Assembly (NCBI GenBank): GCA_964457755.1 | Contig: CAYWGC010000002.1 | Coordinates: forward strand, 1-64,000 | Length of the DNA: 64,000 bases | Direction of reading: 5' to 3' | Source: Tharpella sp964457755 | GTDB lineage: Bacteria; Desulfobacterota; Anaeroferrophillalia; Anaeroferrophillales; Tharpellaceae | Shown here: positions 1 to 9,095 of the stretch, one piece after another | Position numbering within the stretch: the first letter of the stretch is position 1 | Layout: each line of letters starts with the position of its first letter | Program-made: the position numbers and the translations under genes | The notes under the pieces: model-generated | What the model was told of the DNA's origin: nothing | What the model saw: the letters and a program-made list of their open reading frames with translations, nothing else | Database searches by the model: none

Positions 1-1311
1 CCCTATAATAACATTGTCTATATTGATATGCAGGATGAGTCAGGGCATTGGTTTTATGGTAGTGGTTTTTTGATCAGTCCTTATGCGGTTTTGACAGGTG
101 GGAATACTCTCTATGATTTTACTGCGAAAAAATGGTTCAATAATTTTGTGGTTACTGCGGGGCAGTATTTTAATGATACTAATCAGTGGGTTGCGGCTCC
201 ATTTGGAAGTATTCATGACAGTAGTGATGTTCTGAATGGAAAATTTTATGATACCGGGCTTGCCGAGTACAGTTACGGGGCCTTGCTGATGCCGGAGAAA
301 TTTGACGGTATTGATACGTCTATGCTACTGGAATTTGATTTTCGACCATCGGGGTATATCAATTATGTCGGTTATCCGGAGTTTGTGGGGGGCTATTCCG
401 GGCAAGGTGATATGTGGAGAATGAGCGGTAATGCCATCGGTTATGAAGGCGTTGGTGAACGGATTTTAAAAACTGATATTGATATGAGTAATGGTGGCTA
501 TGGCGGCCCTTTGTATACTTATAATTCGGCAACTAAAAGCCGTCGGGTTATTGCGATTATGGTTTATAATGGCGATAACCCCAGTTATAACTCTGCCTGC
601 CGTCTGGTTTCGGCCGACAAATATGCCTTTACTCAATGGTTGGAGTATACGCCGGGATCCCCGCTAAATCCGCCCACACCTCCAGTTACAGGGTACGATA
701 ATTTCAGTTATGTTCCCTATCTGAGCAAATCTGCTGGACGCTGGACTGGTTTGGCTTTGACCAATTACAATAATGCGGCAAATCAAGCTCTTATTGAGTA
801 TTATAGTAGTAATGGTGCGCTGTTAGGTTCTGAAACTAAAGAGATTCCGGCTCTTGGCCAGACCTCATTTGCAACCCAGACCCCAACCGGTTCTGAAGGT
901 TGGATCAAAATATCTTCAACCCAGTCTCTGAAAGGATTGGCCTTGGTTGGCCAGTCTTCACCTCCGAGTATGTTCGATATGGATCTTAAAACCTCGCTTC
1001 ATACCCGGTTGCGACTGGCCCATCTGGCTGCCGATACGAGTTGGCGTTCGCTGGTGATGATCTGTAATCCCAATGGCAATATCGCCAATATTACCTATAA
1101 AGCTTATAATAGAAGCGGATCTCTGATCGATACCCGGTCAAATTCAATTGCAGCTGGTGGAAGTGTTCAGGAAAATCTCTACACTCTTTTCGGTCAGGCC
1201 CTGACAGGCTCAATGATTATCGAATCGACCCAGCCGATAACCGCCTTTCTACTCTACGACAGTAACACAACCACCTGGAAAGCGGGTTTAAGCGCGGTTC
1301 CGGTTCAGTAA
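1..1311 (+). CDS. Secreted V8/trypsin-like serine protease homologue with degenerate active site (5' partial)
   Basis: The reading frame is open to base 1, so the true start and any signal peptide lie upstream. The first ~215 codons have the fold signature of S1B/V8-like glutamyl endopeptidases: a GSGFLISPYAVLT block, a VGYP block and a late GGP loop. The catalytic residues are not there. The usual T-A-G-H reads TGGN (Asn at nt 103-105), the D-Y-A/G-L Asp position reads YSYGAL (Ser at 271-273), and the G-N-S-G-G loop reads GGYGGP (Tyr at 499-501). It is therefore probably a non-catalytic pseudoprotease. After a Pro-rich linker (near nt 660-690) comes a ~200-residue C-terminal module made of two similar halves, also present in the next gene. 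Stop to next start is 12 nt, so the two are likely co-transcribed. Fold assignment is confident; function is unknown. Confidence 0.75.
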   Translation, partial: PYNNIVYIDMQDESGHWFYGSGFLISPYAVLTGGNTLYDFTAKKWFNNFVVTAGQYFNDTNQWVAAPFGSIHDSSDVLNGKFYDTGLAEYSYGALLMPEKFDGIDTSMLLEFDFRPSGYINYVGYPEFVGGYSGQGDMWRMSGNAIGYEGVGERILKTDIDMSNGGYGGPLYTYNSATKSRRVIAIMVYNGDNPSYNSACRLVSADKYAFTQWLEYTPGSPLNPPTPPVTGYDNFSYVPYLSKSAGRWTGLALTNYNNAANQALIEYYSSNGALLGSETKEIPALGQTSFATQTPTGSEGWIKISSTQSLKGLALVGQSSPPSMFDMDLKTSLHTRLRLAHLAADTSWRSLVMICNPNGNIANITYKAYNRSGSLIDTRSNSIAAGGSVQENLYTLFGQALTGSMIIESTQPITAFLLYDSNTTTWKAGLSAVPVQ

Positions 1312-1323
1312 GGAGTTATTAAT

Positions 1324-2868
1324 ATGAGAAAATATCAATGTCGCGGGTTTTTTTTATTGGTGACCATGTTCTTCTGTTTAGTCCTGGCTCCTTCTCTTTA
1401 TGCGTTACAGATTTCTGGATTTTACCTTAATCCGCGTTATGAAGATTTTTCAGAAATTGCTACAACTTTCCCCTCTTTTGCGAGGATGGCAACGACCCCG
1501 ATTGAATGTAACTCTTTTGCAGCATTTAAGAGTGCTTATCACGATTGTATGATAAATCGTAAAACTGATTTTTCAGTGCACTTGAATTACACTTTTGCCT
1601 GGTCTGATCTAACCTCCATAGTTGATCAGGCTCGACTTGAGATTTATGCTTTAGACGATTATCTTCATTCATCGACAAAAGGAAATATGTGGAGTGCTAG
1701 TGGTTCAGATAATGATGCTGTTTTAACTTTTACAGTTGGTTACGATACTACCTATCAACAAGAACTGGAGATTAGCGGCCGGGTTAATCAAATTCTGGCG
1801 TCTATTCTTTCTGTCGGGATGAATGATGAGGCAAAAGCTAAAGCGATTCATGATTGGGTTGTGCTAAATGTTGCTTATGATACCAGTTATGAAAGACATT
1901 CGATTTATGATGCTCTGTTTGCCGGGTCGGCGGTCTGTGAGGGGTATGCGCTGTTGATGTTTAAAATGCACGAAAGTTGCGGAATTCCGGTGCGGATTGT
2001 CAGCGGTGAAGGCAAAGGTGAAGCCCATGCCTGGAACCTGGTCTATCTTTGTTCGGCCTGGTTTCATGTTGATGCGACCTGGGATGATCCGATACCCGAT
2101 GTTCTGGGTCGACTTCGCTATAACTATTTCAATCTTTCCGACAACCAGATAGCAGTCGACCACACTTGGGATCGCAACTATTATTCAAGTCAAGCTGCCA
2201 ATTCGACTTATGTCGAGGGGATTTGTGACAACCAAAATCCTGGTTATGCTAAAACTTACTATGTGCCGTATCTTTATGCAGACGATTGCAGGGAGTCTTG
2301 GACCGGTATGGCCCTGGCAAATTCTGATCAACAAAACTGTAATATTCAGGTCTCTTATTTTAGTCAAAGTGGCACATTAATCGACCGGGAAAATAAAGAG
2401 ATTCCGGCATTTGGTCAGAGTGTTTTTGTTGCGCAGGTGCCAGCTGGGACGGAGGGTTGGATCAAGATTGAAGCTTCCGCCAATCTCGACGGTTTAGCAT
2501 TGATTGGTCAAGGGACACCACCAGTGATGTTTGATATGGATATGAAGAAAACTCTGCATCGCCGTTTTCTTCTTTCACATCTGGCGGCTGATAGCAGTTG
2601 GCGATCGCTTGTTGTAGCTTGTAATCCTAATGATGCTGTTGCGAATCTGACCTATTCATACTACAATCAAGTTGGTCAACATATAGCAACTAAGAATTCA
2701 TCAATTCCGGCCAATGGCAGTGATATGGTTAATTTACGCGGTCTCTTTGGTCAGGATCTGGCCGGTTCGATGATAATTGATTCAAACCAGCCGATTACAG
2801 CATTTATGCTTTACGACAGCCTGACGACCACCTGGCAAGCCGGGCTTAGCGCTTTGCCGCTAGATTAG
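1324..2868 (+). CDS. Secreted transglutaminase-like cysteine protease/transferase with C-terminal double module
   Basis: A 514-residue protein with a hydrophobic N-terminal signal peptide (about residues 1-28, ending near SLYALQ). The middle holds a transglutaminase-like core: Cys205 in AVCEGYA, His235 in EAHAWN and Asp250 in VDATWDD form the expected Cys-His-Asp triad, so unlike its upstream neighbour this enzyme looks catalytically intact. Such domains cleave or cross-link peptides; the substrate cannot be told from sequence. The last ~200 residues match the C-terminal module of the preceding gene, including the FDMD, HLAADxSWRSLV and GSMII blocks. The module probably mediates surface attachment or binding. 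The 12 nt spacing suggests an operon. Confidence 0.8.
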   Translation: MRKYQCRGFFLLVTMFFCLVLAPSLYALQISGFYLNPRYEDFSEIATTFPSFARMATTPIECNSFAAFKSAYHDCMINRKTDFSVHLNYTFAWSDLTSIVDQARLEIYALDDYLHSSTKGNMWSASGSDNDAVLTFTVGYDTTYQQELEISGRVNQILASILSVGMNDEAKAKAIHDWVVLNVAYDTSYERHSIYDALFAGSAVCEGYALLMFKMHESCGIPVRIVSGEGKGEAHAWNLVYLCSAWFHVDATWDDPIPDVLGRLRYNYFNLSDNQIAVDHTWDRNYYSSQAANSTYVEGICDNQNPGYAKTYYVPYLYADDCRESWTGMALANSDQQNCNIQVSYFSQSGTLIDRENKEIPAFGQSVFVAQVPAGTEGWIKIEASANLDGLALIGQGTPPVMFDMDMKKTLHRRFLLSHLAADSSWRSLVVACNPNDAVANLTYSYYNQVGQHIATKNSSIPANGSDMVNLRGLFGQDLAGSMIIDSNQPITAFMLYDSLTTTWQAGLSALPLD

Positions 2869-2880
2869 TGGTTGTGAAGG

Positions 2881-4197
2881 TCAAGGAGAGGGTTTTCTGA
2901 AGGTTTCACTCATGAAAAAGGTGCATAAAAGAGCCAGTAGAGCGGCTCCGCTTAGTATCAGGAGAAGTCGAGAGTAGGCTTCGGGGGCGTAAGCTCCCGA
3001 AGCTGTTTTGGGATATAAGTCGAGGACTTTACCCATCAGGGGCATAAAAACGGCACCTCCTAAAAAGGGGAAAAGATTGACGGTGCCGACCGAGGTGCCG
3101 GCAATGGCCACGGGAAAAAGTTCTTTGGTGGTTGTGAAGCCGATGACGACAATCGCTGAAGCGCTGAATGAGAAGAGAAAAAAGAGCAGATAGAGGCCCA
3201 CGTGGGGGAGGTTGGCGGGAGCCATAGCTAAAGCAAGCAGAACCAGAGTCAAGATACTCGTGCAGAAGCCAAAAACCTTTTTCCGGCTCTTTAAAACTTT
3301 TTCTGAAAGATAGCCTAAGAGCGGGCTGCCGATGATCATGCCCCAGGCGATCATGCTCAAAACCGAACCGGCCTGGGCCCGACTCATACCATATACGTGC
3401 ATCAGGTAGGGGCCGCCCCAGAGGGCCCCGAAGCCAAAAAAGATGCCGCAGTCGAGGAAAAACCAGATTGCGACGGGCCAGAATTTTTTCTCTGTTACGA
3501 CCCGCAAAACCCCTTCCCAGAGCGTTATTTTATCAACTTTATTTAGTGATTTGTCACTTGTTCCATCAATTTGGTTCAAGCTGGGCCAGCTTTTGTCTTC
3601 AGGTTTATCGCGTACGATTAACCATACCATAATTAGCAGCACAAACGTCGCACCGCCAATCACCTCAAATGAGAGACGCCAACCGAATTTGGCAGTCATT
3701 AAGGCCAATAGCCAGGTTGCAGCCATCACGCCAATGCCGCCGACAGCATTCAGAATCCCCGCCATAATTGCAAATTCGTGAACTCTAAACCATTGCGAGA
3801 GAATCTTCATGGTGGGAATGAAAACCATCGATACTCCGAAGCCCACCAGCAGGCGGCCGATAAATGCAGTAGTAAAGTTCTGGGCGAGGCCAAAAACTAG
3901 ACTTCCGATGGCGGCAATCAGTAAAAAGCAGGTTACGGTTTTTCGTGGCCCCAAGGAATCGGCGAGGAGGCCGGCAGGGAGCTGCATGGCGGCATAGCAG
4001 TAGAAGTAGACTGATCCCAAAAGTCCCATCATGCTAGCTGATAGTTGGAATTCATTGACGAGATCGTTGGCTACAACTGAAAGTGAGAGGCGGTGAAAAT
4101 AGACGAAAAAATAGGCTGTGGTCAAAACCGTAAAGATCAGCCAGCGGTAGTATAGAACTTTTTTCGCGTCATCTTTATGGTTATGGATTTGAGTCAT
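2881..4197 (-). CDS. MFS transporter (GlpT/anion-cation symporter-like)
   Basis: A 438-residue protein with about 12 hydrophobic segments and the major facilitator layout. The inter-helix 2-3 loop carries the motif A variant ADSLGPRKT, and an FHR sequence sits in helix 1 (YFHRLSLSVV). A central cytoplasmic loop (around residues 200-220) separates the two six-helix halves. The gene converges on the transglutaminase gene with only 12 nt between stops, leaving no room for a separate terminator. Substrate unknown; organic anion/phosphate-ester transport is typical of this branch but is an inference. Confidence 0.75.
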   Translation of the reverse strand: MTQIHNHKDDAKKVLYYRWLIFTVLTTAYFFVYFHRLSLSVVANDLVNEFQLSASMMGLLGSVYFYCYAAMQLPAGLLADSLGPRKTVTCFLLIAAIGSLVFGLAQNFTTAFIGRLLVGFGVSMVFIPTMKILSQWFRVHEFAIMAGILNAVGGIGVMAATWLLALMTAKFGWRLSFEVIGGATFVLLIMVWLIVRDKPEDKSWPSLNQIDGTSDKSLNKVDKITLWEGVLRVVTEKKFWPVAIWFFLDCGIFFGFGALWGGPYLMHVYGMSRAQAGSVLSMIAWGMIIGSPLLGYLSEKVLKSRKKVFGFCTSILTLVLLALAMAPANLPHVGLYLLFFLFSFSASAIVVIGFTTTKELFPVAIAGTSVGTVNLFPFLGGAVFMPLMGKVLDLYPKTASGAYAPEAYSRLLLILSGAALLALLCTFFMSETFRKPSP

Positions 4198-4235
4198 TGT
4201 GGGCAGATCCTATTGGGATGAAGAGATTTGTTATT

Positions 4236-6719
4236 TTACAAAACCGTTAATGCCTGCTTTACGGCCTGGCCTAGCTGGGTCAACAGATATGGTTTTTTGA
4301 CAAATCTTCCAGCTCCAAGAGTCTGGGCCTTTTCAACCTCTATATTTTCTGAAAAACCACTGGCAATGATAGCTTTTTGTTGGGGGCGAAATTTGATAAT
4401 CTCCTCGTAGGTTCGACGTCCGTTCATGCCGGGATCCATGATCATGTCAAGGATCAGTAAATCAACTTCATTCTTTTTCAGGTGCGTGATTGCAGCTTCT
4501 CCTGAATCAATGCTTTGTACATTATATCCGAGCATGGTTAGAATCTTTTCGGCAATATCCCGTTGTTGAGGTTCATCATCAACGATGAGAATTTTCTCGC
4601 CATGACCGTCCAATTGGCCATCATGAACACTTTTCGGCTGAACCGTTAGTTCATTTCTGGTGGCGGGGAAGTAGAGTGTGAAGACAGCACCATTTTTACA
4701 GGATTCAGCCGTTACTCCGCCCCCACAATCTTGAAGTGTATTCCAGACCACGGCCAGTCCCAGGCCGGTACCACTGCGACCCATTTTTTTCTTGGTGTAA
4801 AAAGGCTCAAAAATATGTCCGAGATCTTCGTCGCTAATTCCGGTGCCGCTATCTGCAACCCGAACCACTGCGTACTCACCAGTTTTTAAATAGTGGTTTT
4901 CCGCAATTGGTTTGTCGATGTAGCGGTTATGGGTTGAAATGACAATGCGACCTTCACTGTCAATAGCTTCAGCAGCATTAAATGTCAGGTTCATGAGACA
5001 TTTATGAATGTGGCTTGGAGAGCCGGAGATATTGAGCAGTTCCGGTTCAAATTCCGTCATGAAACTGATATTGGCGTAAGTTGATTTGAGTTTTAAAGAT
5101 TCTGGTGAATTCAGATAGTTGGAAATCAAAGTGTTGAGATTGATGGTCTCCCTGGTTGCGGCAATTCCGCGGGCCACCGTGAGCAGGTCGGCCACTACAG
5201 CCGCCGCACGTTTTCCTGATTCCCGGATTGCTTCGATCGGTTTTCGTAATTCACTCTCTTCGGGTATTTGCATCAGGAGCAGATCGGGATAACTGACAAT
5301 CCCGGACAGAATATTGTTTAAATCGTGGGCGACGCCTCCGGCCATCAAGCCGATAGCCTCCATTTTGTGTGCTTGTTGCAGTTGCTGTTCAAGTTGTTGG
5401 CGCAGATGTTCTTCTTCTTGTTTTAAGGTGATATCGCGGTTAATTCCGCGATACCCTAGAAGAGAGCCATCTTCGTTGAAAAAAGGTACACTACTACTTT
5501 CAAAGATTACTTCTTTACCGTTTTTTGCTGTAACTGTATTTATTAAACTAGAGAAAGTCTGTTGTTCTTTGATGACATTGTGAGATTTCTTTATAACTCG
5601 GGTTGCTTCTTCAGGAGTCATAAACTGATAAATGGATTTGCCGATCAGCTCTTCGGGATCGTAACCGATAAATTGCTTTACATTCGGGCTCAGGTAGGTA
5701 AAATTAATATCTTTGTCAGTTTCCCAGATCAAGTCATTTGAAGATTCAACTATAGCCCGAAACTTCTCCTCACTCCTGCTTAACTCCCTGGTTCTCGAAT
5801 CTACGGCCCGGCGCAGGTATAAATTCCAGAAAATTATTCCGAGGGTCAGGAGTGTCAGGCCTGAGAGGGTCAGGAGTATGGTTGTGCGATGGCGCTCAAT
5901 CCAGGTCTGTTGAGATGAATACTTAACACCGATCCATTTTTTTGTGATTTGGTCGAAAACTCCGCGATCCCGAGCCCGGGACAGCCCTTTTTTTAAAATA
6001 TTTGTCAGTACTTTCTCGCCATCTCGGGTTGCCATGCAGTTCTGGCCAATATAGAGAGGGTCGCCGACAGATTTGAGATGATGGTTGAGGTTATGGCTGA
6101 AGAGATGGTGAAGTACAATCTGTTTGTCACCAATAACGGCGTCAGCCTTGAAATCGATAACTTGATCGGCCGCTTCGGCAAATGTGGCAGTTGAAATGAG
6201 CTCGAAGCGGATACCTTGGGATTGTAAAAATTCAGCCGCGTAATCCCCTTTCTGCATAGCTATTTTTTTGTCTTGAAGATCTTTTAACTGGGTGATGTCA
6301 GGTCGTTCAGAACGTACAAATATCAGGGCCGGAACCTGCCAGGTTGTTTCTGTGAAATCAAACTTATTATCACGTTTTTGACTGTGAAAGAGGCTCGTCA
6401 GGACATCCGCGTGGCCGTCCAGAACCGCTTTCTGAGCTTCTTTGAATGACATATCTCGAAACGAAACTTTAAAACCCATTTCGGTCGAAATCCAACGGGC
6501 CATCTCAATACACATCCCTTTGCGACTGTTGTCTCTATCGACAAACTCAAAGGGCGGATAGTGGGTTTGGCTAACAAAAATTATTTCGCCTTTCTCATGG
6601 AGCCAAACCCGTTCAGCTTTTGAGAGTGGGGAGGCCTGTAAAGGGGAGGCCAGTATGACAATGAAAAAAAGGGTGGTAAGGCAGCACGCGTAAATTTTTG
6701 TGTAGGTCGTCGTGAACAT
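4236..6719 (-). CDS. Hybrid sensor histidine kinase with periplasmic solute-binding sensor domain and receiver
   Basis: 827 residues from the ATG at 6719, preferred over an upstream in-frame codon at 6752 because AAGGAA sits just before it and it begins a clean signal/anchor segment. Order: signal sequence (to about residue 35), a bacterial extracellular solute-binding family 3 domain (about 40-265), one membrane helix (about 275-300), a PAS domain (about 320-430), HisKA with phospho-acceptor His465 in VAHDLNN, HATPase_c with DSGTGIS and GTGLGLAVV, and a C-terminal receiver with phospho-acceptor Asp758 in LILDMIMD. It should sense a small amino-acid-like ligand in the periplasm and pass phosphate to its own receiver. 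No separate response regulator or output gene is adjacent. Confidence 0.88.
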   Translation of the reverse strand: MFTTTYTKIYACCLTTLFFIVILASPLQASPLSKAERVWLHEKGEIIFVSQTHYPPFEFVDRDNSRKGMCIEMARWISTEMGFKVSFRDMSFKEAQKAVLDGHADVLTSLFHSQKRDNKFDFTETTWQVPALIFVRSERPDITQLKDLQDKKIAMQKGDYAAEFLQSQGIRFELISTATFAEAADQVIDFKADAVIGDKQIVLHHLFSHNLNHHLKSVGDPLYIGQNCMATRDGEKVLTNILKKGLSRARDRGVFDQITKKWIGVKYSSQQTWIERHRTTILLTLSGLTLLTLGIIFWNLYLRRAVDSRTRELSRSEEKFRAIVESSNDLIWETDKDINFTYLSPNVKQFIGYDPEELIGKSIYQFMTPEEATRVIKKSHNVIKEQQTFSSLINTVTAKNGKEVIFESSSVPFFNEDGSLLGYRGINRDITLKQEEEHLRQQLEQQLQQAHKMEAIGLMAGGVAHDLNNILSGIVSYPDLLLMQIPEESELRKPIEAIRESGKRAAAVVADLLTVARGIAATRETINLNTLISNYLNSPESLKLKSTYANISFMTEFEPELLNISGSPSHIHKCLMNLTFNAAEAIDSEGRIVISTHNRYIDKPIAENHYLKTGEYAVVRVADSGTGISDEDLGHIFEPFYTKKKMGRSGTGLGLAVVWNTLQDCGGGVTAESCKNGAVFTLYFPATRNELTVQPKSVHDGQLDGHGEKILIVDDEPQQRDIAEKILTMLGYNVQSIDSGEAAITHLKKNEVDLLILDMIMDPGMNGRRTYEEIIKFRPQQKAIIASGFSENIEVEKAQTLGAGRFVKKPYLLTQLGQAVKQALTVL

Positions 6720-6729
6720 GCTTGGTTCC

Positions 6730-6987
6730 TTAGGTGGTTTTAAATTCTGCAATAAGTTGAAGTTTTTGACTGCGCGTCAGTTTTTTGATAGCTGCTTCAC
6801 GGCGGCTAGCCAGGCTGCGCGATGACGTTTCTTCGTAATACGCCAGGGTTACCGGCAGACGGGTTCTGGTGTAGCGAGCTCCGCGCTTTTCGTTGTGGGT
6901 TTGCAGGCGATTTTTGAGGTCATTGGTGATGCCGGTGTAGAGAGTCTTATCGCTACAGCTAAGAATATATACGATCCAGATTTTCAT
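6730..6987 (-). CDS. GIY-YIG domain protein (UPF0213/YhbQ-like)
   Basis: An 85-residue single-domain protein. The GIY-YIG core is visible as VYILSC followed by LYTGITNDL and the basic helix with R at the NRLQTHN segment; E of the REAAIKKL region fits the metal-binding glutamate. Members are small putative nucleases of unclear cellular role, with single-strand DNA cleavage reported for some. The stop lies 10 nt before the sensor-kinase start, so the pair may be co-transcribed. The upstream region contains a short TTTG-type tandem repeat. Confidence 0.8.
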   Translation of the reverse strand: MKIWIVYILSCSDKTLYTGITNDLKNRLQTHNEKRGARYTRTRLPVTLAYYEETSSRSLASRREAAIKKLTRSQKLQLIAEFKTT

Positions 6988-6990
6988 AAA

Positions 6991-7023
6991 GTTGTTTGTT
7001 TGTTTGTTTAGTTTGTTTTGTTT
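6991..7023. repeat. Short tandem TTTG repeat upstream of the GIY-YIG gene
   Basis: On the plus strand the segment reads as consecutive GTTT/TTTG units broken once by an A and once by an extra T. It lies immediately before the minus-strand GIY-YIG start codon, within its presumed 5' leader (AAAC units on the coding strand). Too short and imperfect to call a phase-variable tract with confidence. The whole 6988-7273 gap otherwise shows no gene; both outward leaders must lie in it. Confidence 0.5.
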
Positions 7024-7273
7024 ATTAATCTCTTGGATTTAAAGAGTAAAGACTTTAATCTGCTGGTTTGCGATGAATGGTTGAGGGTTCTGCTCTTGGT
7101 TGTGCTGAGATATTTTAAAACAGGTTATTTATTGTCAGGTTTTGGTTTAAAGTCAAGGATTATCTGTAATGTCTTCTGGACAGCTTAAAGCGGCTGTGCT
7201 ACTTTCCATAGCAGTTGTTTTTTTCTAGATAGTCTTAAGTTGTCAAAGTCGAAATCTGTTGTTGAGGTAATAA

Positions 7274-9085
7274 ATGCGATTAAGTCAAGGTTTTTTTCAT
7301 CGAAAGCTCTTTTTAGTTACTCTTTTATTTCTGTTTTTTCCTTTTTCTTCCTTCGCAACTGAAACTCCTGAAACGACCTTGAGTCACGGTTTGGATCTTT
7401 ATGGAGAGCTCAAATATCCGGCTGATTTCAGCTATTTTGATTATGTTAATCCAGAGGCCCCGAAGGGGGGAACTTTGCGCCAGGCTGCGATTGGTACTTT
7501 TGATACCTTTAATGATTTTATCTTGAAAGGGGTTGCCGCAGCTGGCGTTGGTATGATCTACGATACCCTGATGGCTTCAGCTGAAGACGAGCCTTTCAGT
7601 CAATATGGCTTACTTGCCGAGAAGGTTGAGCTGGCCCAAAATCGGACCTTTGTTATCTTCCATCTTAATCCTAAAGCCCGTTTTCATGATGGTCAGCCGG
7701 TGACGTCAGCTGATGTTGTTTTCACCTTTAACCTGCTCCTTGAGCAGGGTCAGCCGATGTATAAACGTTATTATGCTGATGTTTCAGGGGTTGAGGCGCT
7801 CGATCCAAGCCGGGTCAAATTTACCTTTAAAGACGGTAATAATGCCGAACTCCCGTTGATAGTAGGGCAGCTTGTCGTTCTGCCGCGCCATTTCTGGCAG
7901 GGTAAGGATTTTAACGATGCCGGTCTTGATTTACCCTTGGGTAGCGGCCCTTATCAGGTCAAGAGTTTTGTGCCGGGTAAAACCGTAAGCTATGAGAGGG
8001 TCAGTGATTATTGGGCGGCTGATCTACCGGTCAATAAAGGTCGCTATAATTTTAACACTCTGGTCTTCGATTACTATCGTGATGCAACGGTAGCTCTTGA
8101 AGCCTTTAAATCAGGCGAGTACGATTTTCGCCATGAAAATGTTTCGAAAAACTGGGCAACCCTCTATAAAGGCCCCCAATTTAACGATGGACGCATTGTT
8201 AAAAAGGAGATAGTTCACCTGATTCCGCAAGGGATTCAGGGTTTTGTCTTCAATACTCGACGTTTGCAGTTTACTGATCGTCGAGTGCGCGAAGCCCTGA
8301 TTTATGCGTTTGATTTTGAGTGGAGCAATAAAAATCTTTTCTACGATCAATATAAACGCAGCAACAGCTATTTCAGTAACTCTGAAATGGCGGCTGTAGG
8401 CCCACCGAGCCCGGCTGAAATAGAACTGCTTAAACCCTTCGCCGGGCAGCTTCCAGCCGAGGTCTTCAAGGATAGTTACCATTTGCCGACGACCGACGGA
8501 AACGGCAATAACCGTCGTAATCTGCGCCAGGCCGCAGCTCTTTTAAAAAGTTCAGGTTGGCTTATTAAAGATAAAAAACTGGTTGATGAGAGTGGAAATC
8601 CCTTTGTCTTTGAGATTCTTTTGATATCCCCGGCATTTGAGCGGATTGTCCTCCCTTTTAAGAAAAATCTTGCCCGTCTCGGGATTGAGACTGAAGTTCG
8701 GGTTGTTGATACGGCTCAATATCTTAATCGGGTACGGGAATTTGATTTTGATTTAGTCGTCTGGAGTTTCGGTCAGTCGAACTCTCCCGGTAACGAACAA
8801 CGCTACTACTGGCATTCGAGTGTCGCCGATACTTCCGGCAGCCGTAATCTGGCCGGGATTAAAGACCCGGTAGTTGATGCTCTGGTCGAAAAGATTATCC
8901 ATGCTCCTGATCGGGCCGGCTTGGTGACTCGGGTGCGAGCCTTGGATAGAGTTTTGCAGTGGGGTTTTTATGTCCTGCCGCACTGGCATATCAGCAGTTT
9001 TCGCATCGCCTATTGGAGTAAGTTGGCCCAGCCTGAACTGGTGCCCAAATATGGTCTTGGCCTCATGACCTGGTGGGTTAAATAA
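7274..9085 (+). CDS. yejA: Peptide/microcin C-type ABC transporter substrate-binding protein YejA
   Basis: 603 residues with a signal peptide (about 1-28, SSFATET). It belongs to the family 5 oligopeptide-binding proteins; the YVNPEAPKGGTLR segment and the long C-terminal lobe ending in MTWWVK are characteristic of YejA. A GAGGT ribosome-binding site precedes the ATG. It captures peptides or peptide-nucleotide antibiotics such as microcin C in the periplasm and delivers them to YejB/YejE, which follow 10 nt later. Confidence 0.85.
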   Translation: MRLSQGFFHRKLFLVTLLFLFFPFSSFATETPETTLSHGLDLYGELKYPADFSYFDYVNPEAPKGGTLRQAAIGTFDTFNDFILKGVAAAGVGMIYDTLMASAEDEPFSQYGLLAEKVELAQNRTFVIFHLNPKARFHDGQPVTSADVVFTFNLLLEQGQPMYKRYYADVSGVEALDPSRVKFTFKDGNNAELPLIVGQLVVLPRHFWQGKDFNDAGLDLPLGSGPYQVKSFVPGKTVSYERVSDYWAADLPVNKGRYNFNTLVFDYYRDATVALEAFKSGEYDFRHENVSKNWATLYKGPQFNDGRIVKKEIVHLIPQGIQGFVFNTRRLQFTDRRVREALIYAFDFEWSNKNLFYDQYKRSNSYFSNSEMAAVGPPSPAEIELLKPFAGQLPAEVFKDSYHLPTTDGNGNNRRNLRQAAALLKSSGWLIKDKKLVDESGNPFVFEILLISPAFERIVLPFKKNLARLGIETEVRVVDTAQYLNRVREFDFDLVVWSFGQSNSPGNEQRYYWHSSVADTSGSRNLAGIKDPVVDALVEKIIHAPDRAGLVTRVRALDRVLQWGFYVLPHWHISSFRIAYWSKLAQPELVPKYGLGLMTWWVK

Positions 9086-9095
9086 TTAAAAAGTT

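Noticed and set aside
6991..7023. TTTG tract as a phase-variation switch
   Set aside because: Only a few imperfect units, outside any coding frame; slipped-strand switching cannot be supported.
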